DNA of 64,000 nucleotides from Wenyingzhuangia marina (GTDB lineage: Bacteria; Bacteroidota; Bacteroidia; Flavobacteriales; Flavobacteriaceae), in assembly GCF_900130035.1 (NCBI RefSeq), contig NZ_FQXQ01000007.1, positions 1 through 64,000 on the forward strand, written 5' to 3'. The translations under genes and the position numbers were made by a program. The stretch's first letter is position 1, and every line of letters begins with the position of its first letter. Shown piece after piece: positions 17,258-26,528 of this stretch. The notes under the pieces are model-generated. The model made no database searches and had not been told where the DNA came from. It was given only the letters and a program-made list of their open reading frames with translations.

Positions 17258-18910
17258 ATGTCAGTTCAATACGCTCAAATAGATCCAAGAGATAATATTA
17301 TTGTAGCTATTCAAGCCTTAGCAAAAGATACTTTTGTAGAGGTGGCAGGTCAAAGTTTAATGTTAAAAGAAGATATTAAACAAAAACATAAGTTTGCCTT
17401 AAATGATTTTGCTGTAGGTGATGAAATTATCATGTATGGTGTTTTAATAGGGAAGGCGGTAAAAGAAATTCCAGCAGGATGTGCTATTACGATTGATAAC
17501 GTAAAACATGCCTCTTCAGAATTTAAAGAAACTAGCGAGAAGTTTACATGGAAAGCTCCTGATGTATCAAAGTTTAAGGACAGAACCTTTAATGGTTACC
17601 ATAGAAAAGATGGTAAAGTTGGTACTGGTAATTATTGGTTGGTAATACCTTTAACTTTTTGTGAAAACAGGAATGTTGATGTTTTAGAAGGGGCGCTTTC
17701 TGAAAAATTAGGATACGAAACTAAAAAGGATTTTGCAGTAGATACTGATGCTTTGATTCAACAATACAAATCAGGAGCAAGTGCAGATGAAATTTTTAAA
17801 ACACCTATCATTACTACCAAAGAAGAAATGTCTAAAAACAGAGTATTCCCAAATGTAGATGGTATTAAATTTTTAAAGCACGATGGTGGTTGTGGAGGAA
17901 TCCGCCAGGATTCTGAAACTTTATGTAGATTGTTAGCAGGATATATTACAAACCCTAATGTAGCAGGAGCAACTGTGTTTAGTTTAGGATGTCAAAATGC
18001 ACAGATAGAAATGTTACAAAACGCAATTAAGGATATTGCTCCTAATTGTGAAAAAACAGTTCACTATTTAGAGCAACAACAAAGCGAAAGCGAACGTGCT
18101 TTAATTGAAGAAGCTGTAAAACATACATTTATTGGTTTAACAGAAGCTAATAAAGTGACTCGTCAGCCAGCACCATTAAGCAAATTAGTTTTAGGATTAG
18201 AATGTGGTGGTTCTGATGGATTCTCAGGAATTTCCGCAAACCCAGGTTTAGGATATGCATCAGATTTATTAGTGGCTTTAGGAGGTTCTCCAGTATTATC
18301 AGAATTCCCAGAATTAAATGGAGTAGAGCAAGAAATCATCAACAGATGTGTGACTGAGCACGATGCTAAAAAATTCTACGATTTAATGAGAGCTTATTCT
18401 GCAGCAGCAGTTGCGGTTGGTTCAGGATTTGAAAATAATCCATCTCCAGGAAACATTAAAGATGGTTTAATTACAGATGCGATGAAATCTGCCGGAGCAG
18501 CAAAAAAAGGAGGAACTTCTCCAGTAGTTGCTGTGTTAGATTATACTGAACAAGTAACTAAGCCAGGATTAAACTTATTATGTACACCAGGAAACGATGT
18601 TGAGTCTACTACTGGTTTAGTAGGGTCAGGGTGTAATGTTGTGGTGTTTACTACAGGTTTAGGAACGCCAACAGGAAACCCAGTAGCTCCAGTATTAAAA
18701 ATGTCGAGTAACACCAATTTATACGAACGTATGAATGATATCATAGATATCAATGCAGGAACTGTAATTACCGGTGAAGATACTATTGAGACCATGGGAG
18801 AAAAAATCTTAGATCACGTAATTAAAGTAGCAAGTGGAGAAGTAGCTTCAAAAGCTGTATTGCACGGTAATAATGATTTTATTCCTTGGAAAAGAGGGGT
18901 TTCTTTATAA
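17258..18910 (+). CDS. uxaA: Altronate dehydratase
   Basis: 550 residues with the full-length UxaA layout: an N-terminal SAF domain (about 1-95) followed by the large dehydratase domain with HRKDGKVGTGNYWLVIP, HDGGCGGIRQDSETLC, GLECGGSDGFSGISANP and a late TGLGTPTGNPVAPVLK. UxaA dehydrates D-altronate to 2-keto-3-deoxygluconate using iron. Products of the two upstream genes consume that KDG. Related proteins act on other aldonates, so a side activity is possible. Confidence 0.88.
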   Translation: MSVQYAQIDPRDNIIVAIQALAKDTFVEVAGQSLMLKEDIKQKHKFALNDFAVGDEIIMYGVLIGKAVKEIPAGCAITIDNVKHASSEFKETSEKFTWKAPDVSKFKDRTFNGYHRKDGKVGTGNYWLVIPLTFCENRNVDVLEGALSEKLGYETKKDFAVDTDALIQQYKSGASADEIFKTPIITTKEEMSKNRVFPNVDGIKFLKHDGGCGGIRQDSETLCRLLAGYITNPNVAGATVFSLGCQNAQIEMLQNAIKDIAPNCEKTVHYLEQQQSESERALIEEAVKHTFIGLTEANKVTRQPAPLSKLVLGLECGGSDGFSGISANPGLGYASDLLVALGGSPVLSEFPELNGVEQEIINRCVTEHDAKKFYDLMRAYSAAAVAVGSGFENNPSPGNIKDGLITDAMKSAGAAKKGGTSPVVAVLDYTEQVTKPGLNLLCTPGNDVESTTGLVGSGCNVVVFTTGLGTPTGNPVAPVLKMSSNTNLYERMNDIIDINAGTVITGEDTIETMGEKILDHVIKVASGEVASKAVLHGNNDFIPWKRGVSL

Positions 18911-19034
18911 TATAGTATAAAGTACAAAGTATTGAGTACAGCGTATTCGGTATTTTGTAAGAACAATAAAAAATTAAAATTAAATAATGAGTGGTACTCT
19001 GTACACAATGCTCGTTACTCAATACTAAACAAAA
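18911..19034. repeat. Intergenic inverted repeat of the GAGTAC type
   Basis: An 11-bp perfect inverted repeat (AGTATTGAGTA at 18928-18938, complement at 19016-19026) is surrounded by degenerate copies of AGTAC. Similar structures lie at 25266-25319 and, more weakly, at 26965-27005. It sits between uxaA and uxaB and holds no gene. It may be a dispersed palindromic intergenic element. Confidence 0.55.
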
Positions 19035-20471
19035 ATGAATTCATTAAATAGAAAAACAGCAGACGTAAAGTCGTACTCAGAGAGAGTAATTCAATTTGGA
19101 GAAGGTAACTTTTTAAGAGCCTTTGTAAACTGGATGTTTCATGAAATGAATCAAAAAGCTGGATTTAACGCAGGAGTTGTTGCGGTTCAGCCAATTGATC
19201 AAGGATTGATAAAAATGTTAAACGATCAAGATGGATTGTATACATTGTACTTAAACGGTATTAAAAATGGGAAAGCTATTAGCGAACACCAAATTATTGA
19301 TTGTATTCAGAGAGGAATCAACCCTTATGAAAACTATACTGATTATTTGGCTGTTGCAGAAAATCCTGAATTACGTTTTGTAATTTCTAACACTACAGAA
19401 GCAGGTATTTCTTACAATGCTAATGATAAATTGGATGATGCACCACAATCTAGCTATCCAGGAAAATTAACGGCTTTATTATACAAAAGATTCCAAGCTT
19501 TTAATGGAGCATCAGACAAAGGATTAATTTTGATTCCTTGTGAGTTAATTGACAAAAACGGAGATAATTTAAAGAGAATTATTTTACAATATGCTGCAGA
19601 TTGGAACTTAGGAGATGCTTTTGTAGATTGGATAAACAATGACAATATTTTCTGTAATTCTTTAGTAGATAGAATTGTGCCAGGATATCCAAGAGATAAA
19701 ATGGATGCAATTACTAAAGAATTAGGATATAAAGATAATTTGGTGGTAGAAGGAGAGCAATTCCATTTATGGGTAATTGAAGGACCAGCATCTGTAAAAG
19801 AAGAAATTCCTTCTGAGTCTTGTGGGTTAAATATTGTATTTACAGACAATATGGAGCCTTATAGAACTCGTAAAGTAAGAATTTTAAACGGAGCTCACAC
19901 CACTCTAGTACCTGTTGGTTATTTATACGGAATTGATAAAGTACGTGAGTCTTTAGAAGATGAAGTAGTAGGAACATATTTAAAGAATACCATTTTTAAT
20001 GAAATCTGTCCTACTTTAGATTTACCTGAGGCTGAATTAAATCAATTTGCAAACGATGTGTTAGATCGTTTTAGAAATCCATACTTAGAACATGCTTTAA
20101 TGAGTATTTCTTTAAATTCTACGTCTAAATTTAAAACAAGAGTACTGCCATCAATATTAGAGTATGTCAAAAGAAAGAATGAGTTACCAAAAGGTTTGTT
20201 GTTCTCTTTAGCTTCTTTAATTGCTTTTTACAAAGGAGATAGAGATGGTGAAAAAATTGCTTTAAATGATGATCAATCAGCATTAGACTTTTTTGCAACT
20301 CAATGGGCTACGGGAGATATTGTAGAAATTGTAAAGGCAACTTTATCTAATACAGATTTCTGGGGTACAGATTTATCTACTATTGATGGTTTGCAAACCA
20401 CAGTAACTACCTATTTACAAGCAATTGTAGATAATGGAATGAAGGCAAGTTTACAAGCTTTTATTAAATAG
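19035..20471 (+). CDS. uxaB: Tagaturonate reductase
   Basis: 478 residues, polyol-specific long-chain dehydrogenase family. N-terminal Rossmann-type segment VIQFGEGNFLRAFVNWM; catalytic cluster Lys280-Asn285-His288 in RKVRILNGAHT. It reduces D-tagaturonate to D-altronate with NADH, linking the dehydrogenase product of 14400-15407 to altronate dehydratase. Uronate isomerase (UxaC), which would feed galacturonate into this branch, is absent from the window. A terminator follows at 20489-20523. Confidence 0.9.
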   Translation: MNSLNRKTADVKSYSERVIQFGEGNFLRAFVNWMFHEMNQKAGFNAGVVAVQPIDQGLIKMLNDQDGLYTLYLNGIKNGKAISEHQIIDCIQRGINPYENYTDYLAVAENPELRFVISNTTEAGISYNANDKLDDAPQSSYPGKLTALLYKRFQAFNGASDKGLILIPCELIDKNGDNLKRIILQYAADWNLGDAFVDWINNDNIFCNSLVDRIVPGYPRDKMDAITKELGYKDNLVVEGEQFHLWVIEGPASVKEEIPSESCGLNIVFTDNMEPYRTRKVRILNGAHTTLVPVGYLYGIDKVRESLEDEVVGTYLKNTIFNEICPTLDLPEAELNQFANDVLDRFRNPYLEHALMSISLNSTSKFKTRVLPSILEYVKRKNELPKGLLFSLASLIAFYKGDRDGEKIALNDDQSALDFFATQWATGDIVEIVKATLSNTDFWGTDLSTIDGLQTTVTTYLQAIVDNGMKASLQAFIK

Positions 20472-20488
20472 TAAAAGTTCATAAATTT

Positions 20489-20523
20489 AAAAGCTCTTAA
20501 TATATAGATTAAGAGCTTTTTTT
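20489..20523 (+). terminator. Terminator after uxaB
   Basis: AAAAGCTCTTAA and its complement form a 12-bp stem with an 8-base loop, followed by a T-run. The following 200 bp before the lactonase gene contain no copy of the LacI-type operator. Confidence 0.8.
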
Positions 20524-20732
20524 GTATCTATACGTTAAATATTAAAAAGATAAATTTGGAGTTTAAATTTTATCAATTATGTATTTATTTACTAATAAAT
20601 GTATAATCTTTATCATTTTTTCCAAAAAAAGTATCATAGATAAATATTCTATATTATTAGTTTTAAAAGTTAAGAATATGGATTATTTACTTGTAGGTAA
20701 AGAGGTTTAACATTATATGTTTATAGTTAAAA

Positions 20733-21569
20733 ATGAGAGATTTAGTAATAGATTCACATCAGCACTTTTGGAAATATAATTCAGAAAAACACAGTTGGAT
20801 AGATGATGAAATGGCGATTATCAGAAAAGATTTTTTGCCAGAAGAATTAAAAACAGTTTATCAGGAGAATAAAGTAGATGGTTGTGTGGCAGTTCAAGCA
20901 GATCAAACATTACAGGAAACAGATTTTTTAATAAATCTAGCTTCTGAAAATAGCTTTATTAAAGGAGTTGTTGGTTGGGTAGACTTTAGAGCAGATGATA
21001 TTGATGAGGTTTTAGAACATTATAGTCAATTTCCAGTTGTAAAAGGATTTCGTCATGTTGTGCAAGTAGAAGCAGATCATAATTTTCTGTTAAGGCCTAA
21101 TTTTTTAAAAGGTATTTCTAAGCTAGAAAAATATGGTTATACCTATGATATTCTTGTGTTTCCACATCAGTTAGGTGCTGTTTTAGAATTTGTAAAAAAA
21201 TTCCCCAATATTAAATTTGTGATAGATCATATTGCTAAACCTTACATTAAAGATGGTTTTTATGATGGATGGGCAGTTTTAATGATAGAAATTGGAAAAT
21301 GTCCAAATGTGTATTGCAAAATTTCGGGAATGATTACAGAAGCGGATTATAAAACATGGGATTACAATCAATTAGAACCATATATGCAATTGGTTTTAAA
21401 TGCTTTTGGAGCGAATAGAGTTATGTTTGGTTCTGACTGGCCTGTTTGTTTAGTAGCAGGCAATTACGCAAGAGTAAAAGAGATTATAACCACATTTATT
21501 TCAAAATTAAGTACTCAAGAACAAGCAGCTATTATGGGAAATAATACTGCAAATTTTTACAATTTATAA
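20733..21569 (+). CDS. Amidohydrolase-superfamily sugar lactonase (COG3618)
   Basis: 278 residues. The beta-barrel metal/catalytic motifs of this group are visible: VIDSHQHFWKY (His9, His11), VIDHIAKP and MFGSDWPVC. COG3618 includes L-fucono-, L-rhamnono- and L-galactono-lactonases, and one member hydrolyses L-galactonolactone in Bacteroides vulgatus. Here it would open the lactone made by the SDR enzyme encoded 9 bp downstream, delivering L-galactonate (or L-fuconate). Confidence 0.83.
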   Translation: MRDLVIDSHQHFWKYNSEKHSWIDDEMAIIRKDFLPEELKTVYQENKVDGCVAVQADQTLQETDFLINLASENSFIKGVVGWVDFRADDIDEVLEHYSQFPVVKGFRHVVQVEADHNFLLRPNFLKGISKLEKYGYTYDILVFPHQLGAVLEFVKKFPNIKFVIDHIAKPYIKDGFYDGWAVLMIEIGKCPNVYCKISGMITEADYKTWDYNQLEPYMQLVLNAFGANRVMFGSDWPVCLVAGNYARVKEIITTFISKLSTQEQAAIMGNNTANFYNL

Positions 21570-21578
21570 TATAAAAAA

Positions 21579-22370
21579 ATGGATTTAAAACTAACAAATA
21601 AAGTAGTTGTAGTAACAGGAGCAGCAGGGGTAAAAGGAAGTATAGGAGAAACTATTGCACAAGCTTTGGCAAATGAAGGAGCCATACCTGTTATTGTAGA
21701 TAGAAATGATAGAGGTTTTGGCTATGTAGAAGAATTTCAAAAAAGAGGAATAGATGCCATTTTTATTAAAACAGACTTATCAGATCATACACAAATAGAA
21801 AAAGCCGCTAAAATAATTGAAGAAAAATACGGTAGAGTAGATGCATTGATTAATAATGTTGGGATTAATGATGGAGTAGATTTAGATGGTTCTATAGAAG
21901 ATTTTATGTACTCTTTAAAAATAAACATGGTTAGCTTTTTTGCCATGACTAAATATTGTTTGCCAATGATTAAAAAGGCAAAAGGGAATATTTTAAATAT
22001 TGGTTCTAAAGTAGCATTAACAGGACAAGGAGGAACTTCAGGATATGCAGCTGCAAAAGGTGGTGTGTTTGGGTTGACTCGTGAATGGGCTGTAGATTTA
22101 ATTAAGTTTGGCATTCGTTCTAATGCTATTGTAATTGCAGAAAGTTGGACTCCTGCTTATGATACATGGATTAAAACCTTAGACAATGCTGAAGAAAAAT
22201 TAAAGTCTATTGTTGAAAAAATTCCATTGGAACACAGAATGACAACTCCGCAAGAAATTGCAGATCAGTGTTTGTTTACTATTTCAGAAAAATCATCTCA
22301 TACTACTGGGCAATTTATTACTGTAGATGGTGGATATGTACATTTAGATAGATCTTTACTTACAGAGTAA
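21579..22370 (+). CDS. SDR-family L-fucose/L-galactose 1-dehydrogenase
   Basis: 263 residues, classical short-chain dehydrogenase: glycine-rich VTGAAGVKGSIGETIA, NNVG (92-95, variant of NNAG), Ser143, Tyr156 and Lys160 catalytic residues. The C-terminal part (ESWTPAYDTWI, TTPQEIADQCLF, GQFITVDGGYVHLDRSL) recalls L-fucose dehydrogenases. Such enzymes commonly also oxidise L-galactose and D-arabinose because they share stereochemistry. Its neighbours (lactonase, FucP-like permease, mutarotase) fit oxidation of L-fucose or L-galactose to the lactone. Confidence 0.8.
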   Translation: MDLKLTNKVVVVTGAAGVKGSIGETIAQALANEGAIPVIVDRNDRGFGYVEEFQKRGIDAIFIKTDLSDHTQIEKAAKIIEEKYGRVDALINNVGINDGVDLDGSIEDFMYSLKINMVSFFAMTKYCLPMIKKAKGNILNIGSKVALTGQGGTSGYAAAKGGVFGLTREWAVDLIKFGIRSNAIVIAESWTPAYDTWIKTLDNAEEKLKSIVEKIPLEHRMTTPQEIADQCLFTISEKSSHTTGQFITVDGGYVHLDRSLLTE

Positions 22371-22400
22371 AAACTAATAAAAATAATTTATAGAAACGTT

Positions 22401-23720
22401 ATGGAGAATATAAAAGTGCCAGTAGTGGCCAAATCGGTTTTAGTACCTTTTGTTTTAATTACCTCACTTTTTGCCTTATGGGGATTTGCAAATGATATTA
22501 CCAATCCTATGGTAAGGGCTTTTCAAAAAGTGTTAGAATTATCTAATGTAGAAGCTTCATATGTTCAATTTGCTTTTTATGGTGGATATGGTTGTATGGC
22601 TATACCAGCAGCATTATTTGTAAATAGATATTCTTATAAAAAAGGGGTGTTGGTAGGTTTGGCTTTATATGCTATTGGAGCTTTGTTATTTTTTCCAGCA
22701 GCTCAGTATGAAAGTTATACTTTCTTTCTATTGTCTTATTATATTTTAACATTTGGATTGGCTTTTTTAGAGACAACATCTAACCCATATATTTTATCTA
22801 TGGGGGCAGAAGAAACCGCAACAAGACGTCTTAATTTTGCTCAAATGTTTAATCCAATTGGATCTATCGGAGGATTGTTAGTAGCTCAGAATTTTGTATT
22901 AAATGCATTAAAATCTGATGATACCAATGCCGACGGAACTTCTGTTTTTGATACCCTTTCTGATTCAGCCAAGTCAGTAATAAGAACCTCTGATTTAGAA
23001 GTGATTAGAAATCCATATGTGATTTTAGGAATTGTTGTATTGGTGTTTTTTGTAATGATTAGTGTTTTAAAAATGCCCCAAAACAAAGATCAAGAGGTAA
23101 AGGTTAATTTTTTAGAATCTGTAAAAAGATTGTGGAGTCAGCCAAAGTTTGCTTTTGGTGTAATTTCACAAGTTTTTTATGTCGGAGCACAAATTATGTG
23201 TTGGACCTATGTTTATCAATATGCAGAAACTTTGGGAATAGATAGTGAAAATGCTGTTTGGTTTGGTTTAGCAGGATATATTGTGTTTTTAGTAGGAAGA
23301 ACCATTGGAACTATTTTAATGAAAAATATAGATTCAGGAAAATTGTTAATGTATTTTGCAATAGGAGCAATTTTAACAACCTTAGGTGCTGTTTTTATGC
23401 CAGGAATGACAGGAATCTATTGTTTGGTGGCTACTTCTGCATTTATGTCTATCATGTTTCCTACTATTTATGGTATAGCCTTAGAAGGTCAAGGGCAAGA
23501 CGCTAAATTTGGAGCAGCCTTTTTAGTGATGGCTATTGTAGGAGGAGCTTTATTAACACCTTTACAAGGACGCATTTTAGATTTAGGTGGTTCTGGATAT
23601 GAAGATGTAAGCTATTTAGGACTTACTGAAATGAGGCTTTCATTTATTATTACTTTAGTTTGTTTTATTGTTATAGGGGTTTATGGTAAATTGGTTTATT
23701 CAAAATATAATAAGAGTTAA
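22401..23720 (+). CDS. fucP: FucP-like sugar:H+ symporter, MFS
   Basis: 439 residues and 12 predicted membrane helices. Characteristic FHS-family phrases: FALWGFANDITNPMVRAFQK in helix 1, YGGYGCMAIPAALFVNRYSYKKG, LAFLETTSNPYILSMG, and GAAFLVMAIVGGALLTPLQG. E. coli FucP carries L-fucose, L-galactose and D-arabinose. The gene lies in the inferred L-galactose operon; which sugar is the natural substrate is open. Confidence 0.87.
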   Translation: MENIKVPVVAKSVLVPFVLITSLFALWGFANDITNPMVRAFQKVLELSNVEASYVQFAFYGGYGCMAIPAALFVNRYSYKKGVLVGLALYAIGALLFFPAAQYESYTFFLLSYYILTFGLAFLETTSNPYILSMGAEETATRRLNFAQMFNPIGSIGGLLVAQNFVLNALKSDDTNADGTSVFDTLSDSAKSVIRTSDLEVIRNPYVILGIVVLVFFVMISVLKMPQNKDQEVKVNFLESVKRLWSQPKFAFGVISQVFYVGAQIMCWTYVYQYAETLGIDSENAVWFGLAGYIVFLVGRTIGTILMKNIDSGKLLMYFAIGAILTTLGAVFMPGMTGIYCLVATSAFMSIMFPTIYGIALEGQGQDAKFGAAFLVMAIVGGALLTPLQGRILDLGGSGYEDVSYLGLTEMRLSFIITLVCFIVIGVYGKLVYSKYNKS

Positions 23721-23723
23721 AAG

Positions 23724-24059
23724 ATGAACATAACAAGATATTGCTTTACCTGTGATTTAAAACAGGATGAGGTTTTAATAGCTGAATATAAAGAACAACA
23801 TCAAAAAGTTTGGCCAGAAATTATAGCAAGTATCAAAGAAGCAGGAATTGTAGACATGCAAATCTATTTGTCTGGAAATAGAATGTTAATGATTATGGAA
23901 TGTGATGAAACTTTTGATCCGGTTCAAAGAGCTAAAAAAGATGCTAACAATCCTAAGGTACAGGAGTGGGAACAATTGATGTGGAAATATCAACAAGCCA
24001 TTCCTTGGGCAAAACCAGGAGAAAAATGGATTGAAATGGAAAAAATTTTTCAATTGTAA
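23724..24059 (+). CDS. L-rhamnose/L-fucose mutarotase family protein (RhaM-like)
   Basis: 111 residues, the usual size of the family. The catalytic segment YKEQHQKVWPEI (His26) matches the YxxxHxxxWPE motif of E. coli RhaM, and the late QLMWKYQQAIP region matches the second conserved stretch. It speeds anomer interconversion of 6-deoxy-type or L-sugars after import. Three bases separate it from fucP. A terminator follows. Confidence 0.85.
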   Translation: MNITRYCFTCDLKQDEVLIAEYKEQHQKVWPEIIASIKEAGIVDMQIYLSGNRMLMIMECDETFDPVQRAKKDANNPKVQEWEQLMWKYQQAIPWAKPGEKWIEMEKIFQL

Positions 24060-24086
24060 AACATATTACATTTTGTAAAATAATTT

Positions 24087-24117
24087 AAACCTGTGATTTT
24101 TTAATCACAGGTTTTTT
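24087..24117 (+). terminator. Terminator of the fucP operon
   Basis: AAACCTGTGATT and its complement with a TTTT loop, followed by T6. Confidence 0.85.
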
Positions 24118-24196
24118 ATTTAGGGATATTATTGAACTGATATACAGGGATTAAAAATTCTTGATTTGTTATGGCAAATTGCTAAATCTTATGTTG

Positions 24197-24204
24197 TATC
24201 TTTG
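24197..24204 (+). promoter_or_regulatory. -7 promoter element of dusB
   Basis: TATCTTTG, a full match to TAnnTTTG, 37 bp before the start codon. No -33 TTTG at the standard distance. Confidence 0.5.
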
Positions 24205-24241
24205 CAGTCCAAATTTTTTGGAACTTTAAAATCAGTACGTT

Positions 24242-25246
24242 ATGGTAAAAATTGGTGATATAGAATTGTGCGACTTTCCTTTATTATTAGCTCCTATGGA
24301 AGATGTTAGTGATCCTCCGTTTAGAGCTTTGTGTAAAGAGCAAGGAGCGGATTTGGTATATACTGAATTTATATCATCAGAAGGATTGATTCGAGATGCA
24401 GCAAAAAGTGTAAAAAAATTAGATATCTACGAAAAGGAACGTCCCGTTGGAATACAAATTTTTGGAGCAAACTTAGAATCTATGTTACGTACGGTGGAGA
24501 TTGTTGAGCAATCTAAGCCTGATATTATTGATATTAATTTTGGATGTCCTGTAAAAAAAGTAGTAAGCAAAGGTGCTGGTGCAGGTATTTTAAAAGATAT
24601 TGATTTGATGGTTTCTTTAACCAAAGAAATGGTAAAACACACCAAATTACCTGTTACTGTAAAAACACGTTTGGGTTGGGATGAAAGTTCTATTATGATA
24701 GAGGAGGTTGCTGAGCGTTTGCAAGATGTTGGGTGTGCTGCCATTTCTATACATGGAAGAACTCGTGCGCAAATGTATAAGGGAAATGCAGATTGGACCA
24801 GAATTGCAGCGGTAAAAAACAATCCAAGAATGCACATTCCTGTCTTTGGAAATGGTGATGTTACTTCACCAGAACGTGCTATAGAAATGAGAGATGATTA
24901 CGGTTTAGATGGTTGTATGATTGGTCGTGCTGCGATTGGAAATCCTTGGTTTTTTAAAGAAGTAAAACATTTTATGGCTACAGGTGAGCATTTACCAATA
25001 GCTTCAATTGAAGATAGAGTTGAGGTTGCACGTAGACATTTAGAAATGGAAATAGCTTGGAAAGAAAATGAAGTACAAGCAGTTATGGAAACTCGCAGAC
25101 ATTATGCAAATTACTTTAAAGGAATTAAAGATTTTAAAGATTACAGAATCCGTTTGGTAACTGAAGATTCAGCTCAAGGAGTGTATGATGTAATGAATGA
25201 GATTTTAGACAGGTTTACAGGGGTAGAAAACTTGATGCAAAAATAA
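24242..25246 (+). CDS. dusB: tRNA-dihydrouridine synthase
   Basis: 334 residues, FMN-binding TIM barrel: LAPMEDVSDPPFR at the N-terminus, catalytic Cys102 in INFGCPVKKVVSKGAGA, TVKTRLGWD, SIHGRTRAQMYKG and FGNGDVTSPE. It reduces uridines in tRNA D-loops. The length and the MAPM-to-LAPMED variation are normal for DusB. It stands alone, followed by a repeat-bearing intergenic region. Confidence 0.93.
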   Translation: MVKIGDIELCDFPLLLAPMEDVSDPPFRALCKEQGADLVYTEFISSEGLIRDAAKSVKKLDIYEKERPVGIQIFGANLESMLRTVEIVEQSKPDIIDINFGCPVKKVVSKGAGAGILKDIDLMVSLTKEMVKHTKLPVTVKTRLGWDESSIMIEEVAERLQDVGCAAISIHGRTRAQMYKGNADWTRIAAVKNNPRMHIPVFGNGDVTSPERAIEMRDDYGLDGCMIGRAAIGNPWFFKEVKHFMATGEHLPIASIEDRVEVARRHLEMEIAWKENEVQAVMETRRHYANYFKGIKDFKDYRIRLVTEDSAQGVYDVMNEILDRFTGVENLMQK

Positions 25247-25252
25247 ATTAAA

Positions 25253-25324
25253 GTATTAAATAGGTAGTACTGAGTACAAAGAGTTAAGAATGAATGTTGA
25301 AGACTTTGTATCTTGTACTAAATT
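25253..25324. repeat. Intergenic inverted repeat of the GAGTAC type
   Basis: AGTACTGAGTACAAAG (25266-25281) is matched at 12 of 16 positions by the complement of 25304-25319. The units resemble those between uxaA and uxaB. It lies between the convergent dusB and lolE-type genes, so a transcript hairpin or terminator role is possible. Confidence 0.5.
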
Positions 25325-26524
25325 TTATCTTCTTTTTACAAATCTTTCAGAAATTCTACCGCTGGCCAATAAACTAGCCAAAGCTCCCAAGAGGATAATG
25401 GTAACGCAGACTACCCAGATGTTTTCCCATTCAAAAGCTATAGGATATGCAATGGAAGGAGTCATCATAATTAGGTCGTAATGAAGTTGAGTATGTACAA
25501 TAATAACTCCTATAATCAATCCAACAAACATTCCCAATATATTTAATAGGAACCCATAAGTAGCAAAAATACGTCTTACACTTTTTAATGGAGCACCCAT
25601 ATTTAAAAGAGTTTTGATATCATTTTTTTTATCTACAATTACCATGATAATGGTTCCGCTAGTGTTAGATAATACCATAACAACCACTAGTAAAGAAACC
25701 AAATAAGCAATCAGTTTTTCGGAATTTAATATTTTATAAAAAGAACCATTAATTTCTTCTCTTTTAGAAATTTTATAATCAGGAAAATTCTTTTTTAGGT
25801 ACTCAATGGTGTTGTCACCATCTTTTTTGTTTTTGATGGCTATGTCTATATAACTAACTTCATTGTTAGCTTTAGTTAGTAGTTTTTGACTTAAACCCAA
25901 AGGAACATATACATATTTCTTTTCCTCTTGACTTTGATTTGAAATGACTCCAACAACTTGTGGCTTAATGGTGGTAAAAGCATTGTTAGGGTTCGAAATA
26001 TATCCTTTTCCAGCTTTGGGCACGTATACTTGTAGTAAATCAGTGTAAACACTTAAATTTAATTTCCTAGTCAAATGATATTCTACAATACAAGCATTAG
26101 TGCTTTTGGCAGCAAACCATTCTCCAGCCATTACTAAAGAATCTAAAGGAGTTACCTTATTGAAAAGACTATCTACTCCTTTGATGTGTGCAATTTCTTC
26201 TTTGTCTTTGTTTTTAAAAAAAGCACGTTCTTCTAATACTTTAGTATAAAAAATTGAGTCAGGAGTGTTTTGTAGTTTTTCTATAAAAAGGTTATCAACC
26301 AAAAAGGTTTTTCCTTTTGCAGGACTAATACGAATATCAGGAGTATCAACATCTAAAATGCTTAAACTATAGTCCTTAATTCCGGAAAAAACTGAAAGAA
26401 CTATGAAAAGGGCTGTGGTTCCAGCCATCACTCCCAAACATGCCAAAATGGTAACAAGATTAATAATGTTGTTACCACTTTTAGATTTTAAATAGCGTTG
26501 GGCAATGTATAGTGGAAACCTCAA
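25325..26524 (-). CDS. FtsX/LolE-type ABC transporter permease
   Basis: 399 residues. One N-terminal membrane helix (about 22-45: LVTILACLGVMAGTTALFIV), a large periplasmic MacB/Lol-like domain (50-260), then three C-terminal helices (270-390) with the family phrase LLNMGAPLKSVRRIF. This is the layout of lipoprotein-releasing LolC/E permeases. The ATPase partner is not adjacent. It lies 4 bp downstream of rbfA, so the two are co-transcribed. Confidence 0.83.
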   Translation of the reverse strand: MRFPLYIAQRYLKSKSGNNIINLVTILACLGVMAGTTALFIVLSVFSGIKDYSLSILDVDTPDIRISPAKGKTFLVDNLFIEKLQNTPDSIFYTKVLEERAFFKNKDKEEIAHIKGVDSLFNKVTPLDSLVMAGEWFAAKSTNACIVEYHLTRKLNLSVYTDLLQVYVPKAGKGYISNPNNAFTTIKPQVVGVISNQSQEEKKYVYVPLGLSQKLLTKANNEVSYIDIAIKNKKDGDNTIEYLKKNFPDYKISKREEINGSFYKILNSEKLIAYLVSLLVVVMVLSNTSGTIIMVIVDKKNDIKTLLNMGAPLKSVRRIFATYGFLLNILGMFVGLIIGVIIVHTQLHYDLIMMTPSIAYPIAFEWENIWVVCVTIILLGALASLLASGRISERFVKRR

Positions 26525-26528
26525 AAGC

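Noticed and set aside
14400-24059. Reading the two units as a plain L-fucose pathway
   Set aside because: The SDR, lactonase, FucP and mutarotase would fit, but no fuconate-specific dehydratase of the enolase type, 2-keto-3-deoxyfuconate dehydrogenase or hydrolase is present. LgoD-like, UxaB and UxaA genes fit L-galactose better. L-fucose may still be a side substrate.
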